From Hybos culiciformis (Eukaryota > Arthropoda > Insecta > Diptera > Hybotidae): 64,000 nt of DNA. A program made the translations under genes and the position numbers. Numbering within the stretch: the first letter of the stretch is position 1; every line of letters begins with the position of its first letter. The notes under the pieces were generated by a model that saw only the letters and a list, made by a program, of their open reading frames with translations, searched no databases and was not told the DNA's origin. Positions 60,467 through 64,000 of the stretch are shown here, piece by piece. The stretch spans positions 8,079,234 to 8,143,233 of the forward strand of contig OZ023273.1 in NCBI GenBank assembly GCA_964007475.1. Reading direction: 5' to 3'.

Positions 60467-63400
60467 ACTGAAACATTATACATATTATAACACTTTATTT
60501 CAAACCATCGACAGATAATTTTAATAGAGGCGAGTTGACATGAAAAACTGTATATAGCCTCATGACCTTGATTGAATGTTAGGTCAAACAAAATTCTTTC
60601 ATTTCTATAATAAACAATTTGTAGCAAATTTTTTCACAATTTCAATCAATTTTTCATCCTATCCTCAACCATGGATGGCCTATAATATCAATAGAATTTG
60701 GACCAAAATGCAATAAAATAATTTTTGTGTTGTTAGATATAAAAGATAAATAAAAATATGCTTAAAGTAATTTTAAAAATTCAATTTACGAAAAAAAAAA
60801 TTGCTAATTCAAGAAATTTCCCAGATGATTTCTAGCTGATAACACAATAAAAAACTTGAGAAATAACAAAATAAAAAATTTACTGAATTTAATTATTTTC
60901 ATTAAATCAACTAATTTTGCATCATGATGACTTAAGAGAAATTACTTATTTTTTTTTTAACTAAAAAAAAAACGTTCAAGCAAAATTCGTTGCTACAAAA
61001 TACACAATACATTTGAAAGAGATTGATTTAAAAATTTCAAAACACAGAAACATAAAAGATCACACAATAATATGCAGAACGAAAATCATACATCGTTTTG
61101 TTCAATATGAAATTAAGCTTCAGCAACTCACGTGCTATGAAAAAAAAATGACGGTGGACTCTAAAAAGTTCATTTCGATATCGAGTCTACGTAAATGGGA
61201 AACAATTATTATTATTGTACAATAATAATAAGAATGATTGTGTGGAAATTCTTGGAGAGAAATGTAATGCATTAAAATTAAATGTTAATTCCTCTAAATT
61301 TTTTGTTACTTCGAAAGACTTGAGTAAAAGTGCCAAAATTAGAATAGTATATTTGCAGAAAATAAAATCTATCGCATATTTAACACACTCAACGAAAAAT
61401 TTACACAAAAGCTCCCATCAAACTTCAATATAATATTAAAACAATTCAAAATAATTATTGACTATATGTAAATGCAATAATGTTTACTAAAAATTTTGAA
61501 TCAAAAATACTAATTTCTTATTTGTTTCATATTGTTTTTTTTCAATATTTTGAAAACTATAAAAACATTGTTATATTTCAAATAAGTGAAGGTGCATATT
61601 TTTGTAAGTAATAATAATTAAGTAATAAACATAAGTAAAATATTTGATAAATAAACATAAAACTTAAAGATCCAACTGGAATACCTGGACATAAGCGGAT
61701 CTCCAATTGGTATTTTATAATTTCTAAAATCACTTTTATTTTGTGTTTAATGCTTAACAAACCATACTATGTAACTTAAATTAAAATAAACAGTGAACAA
61801 ATCAGAAAGATTTTTTTATTTTAAATGCATATTAGTATTTGACGAAGATCCGGATAAAAATTTAATTTAATCTAAAATCTTGTTTGATGTGAAATAAACA
61901 GTTTAACATAATTTTTCCTTCTTCAATAAACATTTCAAATTTGAAGCTATTTTATATTACATACTTTTCAATATTAGTATAGAACGGTTTATGTTTACAT
62001 TACATCATCAATACAAATTGCGGGCGTACCAAAAAAAAATTTTCACTATGCTAATAATTACATTATAAAAAAATTTTAATGGTCTAAGCAAAATATTTTA
62101 CTGCTTATACTAATATTGTTTTTCTTAATATATGTATGACGTATTGTGGTTATTTTATTTTAAAGAACATCAATTCATTCATTAATCATCGATCCTAATT
62201 AGTTTCACATACAAAATTCAGTGTATGCTAAACTTTAGGTGTCAAATCAGAAAAGAAAACGATTTACGGATGTAACTAAAATCTCTTGAAAAAAAAAGAA
62301 ACAAATAACACAATGCAGTTTGGTATGGTATTCAATTAAAAACATATTTATCTAAAGAATAAATTAATCAAAAAATTAAATTAAATTTAGATGATGATTT
62401 TTACATAATTTAAGTGTATTTTTATTTTCAAAATTCCCACCACGATTGAGTACATGGTATTTTACTTAGTTTTATATTCATTGTGTACATATTGTATGTA
62501 TATATTTTATATATATAGTATTCAAACCAACATTGATTATACTTTATTTGAAAATTACATTATTAAAAAATAGTTTTTTTTTGTTTTATTTATAAGAATA
62601 ACATATTTTTCATTTTTATATGTATTTACAAGTAGATAGTATAAATGACTTTTGCATAGACTGGGTCGAATTTTCAGACTTTTGTTAAACTTTCGAAAAT
62701 TTCGCAAATTTATTTTAATTTGCATTTTTATTTATACATACATTTAATTTTCCCAAATATTTGAATTGATTTCTTATTTCTTAATTAATAAAATTAAATA
62801 AAAATTTAATTAATAAGGGTTGATTATAAAAACAACACAAACACTTAATTCAAAATTGATAAATTAACACAAATTCCAGTCCTAGGTGGGAATCTAACCC
62901 ACGACCGAACTTTCCATTTACAAAATATTTAATAACTTAAGCAAATTTTAAACGAAAAATCATCCGCAGTCGACTCCAATTTGTATCTTTGTGAATTTAG
63001 ATATTCACAAAGTTTTAACTAGAAGATATCGAAAACAGAGAAACTCGATATAAATGTACTTAATTCAAGTGTTCATACTACTATCAAAATAATAAAACAG
63101 ATTTTTTTTATTAAAACTTAAAGATGAACAAGCGAAATTAAAAAAAATAAATTTCAATCAATTTAAAATTAAAATGCGTAAACGAAAATAATACAAAATT
63201 ATTGGATATTATCTCAGTATACTTTTAATTTCTATGAGAAAAAAGAAATTATTTAAAAAGGCTCGTTAATTATTTTTTTAATTATTTAATTATTTAATTT
63301 TAATTTTTTTTTTATTTAATTCATAAAAATATTTTTAGAGTTATTGAATAAAGATGTAACACGAACATGAGCATAATATAAGTCATACTAATTACATATA

Positions 63401-64000
63401 GTATTATGAAATCTAATTAAAAAAAACTTTTATTATTATTATAAATTTTCAATAGTGACTAAGGGGAGTCAAGTTCCGGTCTTTGAAGAAAATTGAAAAA
63501 AAAAGAAGATTTTAAATATTTTTAGAGGACATTGTTAAAGTATTAATCTAAGACTTAAGTTAGTCTCTTTTATTGAAAGATCAATTACTAAAAGAGATTA
63601 ATATACCGACAATTTACAATAATAATTCATCAAATGTATCGAAAATAAATTCATCCAAATAGCATCGTCACATTAAACAGATGAACTCTAATAATATAAT
63701 AAATATATGTACTATCAAATCCAAACAGGATCTCTTTTTTCAAAATACCGAAAGTTTAATCTCCGTTAAACGCTATATGTTTTATAAAAATTTAAGAAAA
63801 GTGGACGAAATATTTTAGTATTAGGTATACTTCTGCAGTAGAAATGGAAATATGGTATTTATGTATTTAATAGCTCTGATTGCTAAAGATTAGGTTTATA
63901 CACGCGATGTTTATTCGACATTTATGGAGTCATGGTAGTTAAGAAATTATGGAGTTACGGTAATTATTAAAAGAGGAGATTCAATTTAGGTGCAAAAATA
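60467..64000. other. AT-rich DNA without recognised genes
   Basis: Short frames near 61013-61433 lie on both strands and show no family. There is a 26-bp perfect palindrome at 61206-61231 and a small G/C-richer patch at 62876-62916. Nothing else supported. Confidence 0.4.

Noticed and set aside
61013..61433. Two overlapping plus-strand frames of about 70 codons and one on the minus strand
   Set aside because: Non-repetitive but with no family motif; all three overlap around a 26-bp palindrome. No support for a gene.

Overview
The window looks like nuclear DNA of an insect. It is very AT-rich (my estimate is about three quarters or more A+T). It carries intron-containing genes with GT-AG splice sites, arthropod transposon families, a copia retrotransposon whose primer site resembles the initiator-tRNA site of Drosophila copia, and a (AACCT)n tract equal to the complement of the arthropod telomere motif. 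I cannot name the species. There are no bacterial operons, tRNA or rRNA genes or CRISPR arrays. I recognise three host genes, all on the minus strand, separated by long AT-rich non-coding DNA rich in mobile elements.

Region by region. (1) 0.5-3.4 kb holds the 3' nine coding exons of an immunoglobulin-superfamily cell-surface protein of the DIP (Dpr-interacting protein)/lachesin class; its signal-peptide exon was not found. (2) 4.37-9.07 kb is a complete, apparently very young Ty1/copia element with two identical 299-bp LTRs, a 5-bp target duplication and one intact 1327-codon Gag-Pol frame. (3) 9.8-15.0 kb is a cluster of non-autonomous DNA transposons: a Tc1/mariner-type MITE, a MITE family with a second copy at 53.2 kb, and two hAT-type elements with exact 8-bp target duplications. 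(4) 15-20 kb is low-complexity A/T-rich DNA. (5) 20.06-42.42 kb is one long minus-strand gene. Nine exons with consistent splice phases give a 605-residue protein with an S/P/R/Y-rich N-terminal half and an A/E/R/K hexapeptide-repeat C-terminal half. Two further stop-containing exons (36.4-36.7 and 34.5-34.8 kb) lie between exon 1 and exon 2, and both accept the same phase-0 splice from the 24-codon first exon, so three C-terminally different proteins are predicted. I suspect a muscle filament gene. (6) 46.2-46.6 kb has a 31-bp tandem repeat and a strong hairpin. (7) 48.5-50.2 kb is 5-aminolevulinate synthase, the first enzyme of heme synthesis, in two coding exons. (8) 50.2-58.3 kb is gene-poor, with one MITE and one possible Helitron-like remnant. 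(9) 58.3-60.5 kb is a 5'-truncated non-LTR retrotransposon (reverse transcriptase plus RNase H plus zinc knuckle) ending in four AACCT units and flanked by an identical 132-bp target duplication. (10) 60.5-64 kb shows no supported gene.

The three host genes do not form a functional unit; they look like ordinary neighbours in an insect chromosome. No wholly new system is evident. The observations most worth a second look are the 132-bp duplication and telomere-like tail of the non-LTR element, the alternative-terminal-exon design of the 20-42 kb gene, the intact copia element, and a 268-bp foldback element with a 7-bp target duplication inside that gene.
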